From Caryophanales bacterium UBA4869 (lineage in GTDB: Bacteria > Bacillota_I > Bacilli_A > RFN20 > CAG-288), in NCBI GenBank assembly GCA_002399505.1, contig DHDT01000067.1:18217-23268 (forward strand): a stretch of 5,052 bases of DNA. Direction: 5' to 3'. The notes under the pieces were generated by a model. That model saw only the letters and a list, made by a program, of their open reading frames with translations, was not told the DNA's origin and did not search any database. The translations under genes were made by a program, and so were the position numbers. Shown in pieces: positions 1 to 5,052 of this stretch (position 1 is its first letter; each line of letters starts with the position of its first letter).

Positions 1-4286
<4,286 letters not shown>

Positions 4287-4305
4287 TTATATAATTAAGT
4301 GTTTT

Positions 4306-4310
4306 AGGAG
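4306..4310 (+). promoter_or_regulatory. Ribosome binding site of gatC
   Basis: AGGAG sits 6 bases before the ATG at 4317, near-ideal spacing for a Bacillota Shine-Dalgarno. It fixes the gatC start and lies in the AT-rich gap, free of upstream coding sequence, so gatC can be initiated independently of ligA. Confidence 0.85.
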
Positions 4311-4316
4311 AATAAC

Positions 4317-4637
4317 ATGATTAAAGTAACCAAAGATGTCATTGAATTATGTGCCAAGAACCTCATGTTTGAACTCGGAGAAGGACAAGCCGAACTCATT
4401 TATGATGAATTCACGACCGTATTAGCCCAGATTGATTTTCTCAAGTCAATCCCCGGTGTCGATGATGAAGAACCGATGACCTTCCCATATTCCGAACATC
4501 AGAAGATCCTCAGAGAAGATAAACCCTCTAAACCCTGTAAGGCCGAAGATGAGCTTTCTAATTGCCATACCCGTATCGGCGATCAGATCAAGCTTCCGAA
4601 AGTCGTAGGAAACAAGAATGACCAAATTGATGAATAA
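4317..4637 (+). CDS. gatC: Asp/Glu-tRNA amidotransferase subunit C
   Basis: Small subunit of the GatCAB amidotransferase, which converts misacylated Glu-tRNA(Gln) to Gln-tRNA(Gln), and often Asp-tRNA(Asn) to Asn-tRNA(Asn), in the cytoplasm. GatC wraps around GatA and stabilises the GatA-GatB complex; it has no catalytic residues. The 106-residue length is slightly above the common 95-100. Seen in the sequence: an N-terminal helical region opening with the VTKDVIELCAKNLMFEL pattern (4-20), an acidic-hydrophobic helix (about 24-44), the conserved LRED at 65-68 followed by a Pro/Lys stretch, LSN at 80-82, and the PKVV ending at 94-97. A polar tail of about 9 residues follows the usual PKVV end and is the part overlapping gatA. 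Start supported by AGGAG 6 bases upstream. Its place directly before gatA is the classical gatCAB order. Presence of this complex suggests the cell makes Gln-tRNA by the indirect route, which is inference. Confidence 0.95.
   Translation: MIKVTKDVIELCAKNLMFELGEGQAELIYDEFTTVLAQIDFLKSIPGVDDEEPMTFPYSEHQKILREDKPSKPCKAEDELSNCHTRIGDQIKLPKVVGNKNDQIDE
4607..4610 (+). promoter_or_regulatory. Ribosome binding site that decides the gatA start
   Basis: AGGA (followed by AA) inside the 3' end of gatC lies 7 bases before the ATG at 4618, and no comparable purine core stands at proper distance before the alternative ATG at 4630. It therefore favours the 4618 start. An in-frame TAG at 4606-4608 overlaps this site and bars any start further upstream. 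Confidence 0.65.
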
Positions 4638-5052
4638 ACCGATATCCGAGCTTCATCAGATGCTCGTTGATAAGAAGATAAAGCCTATCGATCTTGTCGA
4701 AGACTGCATTTCCGGAATCGAAAACGATTCCTGCAATTGCTTTGAGGCCAAGGCTTTTGACGAAAGCCGCAAAGAGGCTTTGAAGATCAAGGAAGTCAAA
4801 CCTGACGAATACTTGAAAGGCATCCCCTATCTTGTAAAGGACAACTATTCAACTAAGGGAGTAGAAACGACTGCCTCTTCCAATATACTCAACGGCTATG
4901 TCCCTTCTTTTGATGCCACTGTTGTCAAAAAACTGCATCAGGCCGGCATGATCATGGTCGCTAAGACCACGATGGACGAATTGGCTATGGGCGGCACTGG
5001 CACAACCGGACACAAAGGCAACACCCTCAATCCTTATGACAAGACGAGAATA
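4618..5052 (+). CDS. gatA: Asp/Glu-tRNA amidotransferase subunit A, 3'-truncated by the window edge
   Basis: Catalytic glutaminase subunit of GatCAB, an amidase-signature enzyme that releases ammonia from glutamine and channels it to GatB, where the charged tRNA is amidated. Only the first 145 residues are visible and the frame is still open at the last base. Seen: an N-terminal helix with ISELHQMLVDKKIKPIDLVE (9-28), the amidase core GIPYLVKDN (68-76) whose Lys74 matches the catalytic lysine of the Ser-cisSer-Lys triad, TTASSNILNGY (84-94), the strand VAKTTMDELAMGGTG (114-128) and LNPYDKTR (137-144). The glycine/serine-rich stretch with both catalytic serines should start just beyond the edge. 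GGTG after DELAM differs from the GSS-type sequence common in Bacillus relatives. The start at 4618 is chosen because AGGA lies 7 bases upstream and an in-frame TAG stands at 4606-4608; ATG 4630, giving MNKPISELH, is the alternative. The 20-bp overlap with gatC suggests translational coupling. gatB probably follows. Confidence 0.95.
   Translation, partial: MTKLMNKPISELHQMLVDKKIKPIDLVEDCISGIENDSCNCFEAKAFDESRKEALKIKEVKPDEYLKGIPYLVKDNYSTKGVETTASSNILNGYVPSFDATVVKKLHQAGMIMVAKTTMDELAMGGTGTTGHKGNTLNPYDKTRI

Overview
This is a compact, all-plus-strand stretch of core housekeeping genes with the layout pcrA (5' end cut off) – ligA – gatC – gatA (3' end cut off). Nearly every base is coding. The only real intergenic gap is about 49 bp between ligA and gatC; pcrA and ligA are 1 bp apart, and gatC and gatA overlap.

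Positions 1-2250 hold a UvrD/PcrA-type superfamily 1 DNA helicase. It begins just before the Walker A motif and ends in the C-terminal Tudor-like domain typical of PcrA. Positions 2252-4267 hold a full-length NAD-dependent DNA ligase with all expected domains. Positions 4317-4637 hold the small GatC subunit, and 4618-5052 the first 145 codons of GatA, both from the tRNA-dependent amidotransferase that corrects Glu-tRNA(Gln) (and often Asp-tRNA(Asn)). GatB probably follows outside the window. The first two genes unwind and seal DNA in replication and repair; the next two serve translation fidelity. The link is conserved chromosomal neighbourhood, not a shared pathway.

The pcrA-ligA-gatCA order, strong AGGAG-type ribosome binding sites and tight spacing point to a Bacillota (Firmicutes) chromosome. 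Several motif variants (GDPDQTIYTWRGA and HVSKGLEF in the helicase, ELAMGGTG in GatA) look to me more like the Erysipelotrichia / Acholeplasma / uncultured Mollicutes-related side than like Bacillus. Base composition is moderate (roughly low-to-mid 40s % GC by eye, not counted), and TGG encodes Trp with no in-frame TGA, so the standard code fits and a Mycoplasma-type code is not needed. The lineage is an inference from memory of family motifs.

I found no mobile element, CRISPR, RNA gene or undescribed system. The points worth a second look are small: the AT-rich ligA-gatC junction (a perfect TATAAT box and a hairpin across the ligA stop), the gatA start choice, and a few motif substitutions in LigA and PcrA.
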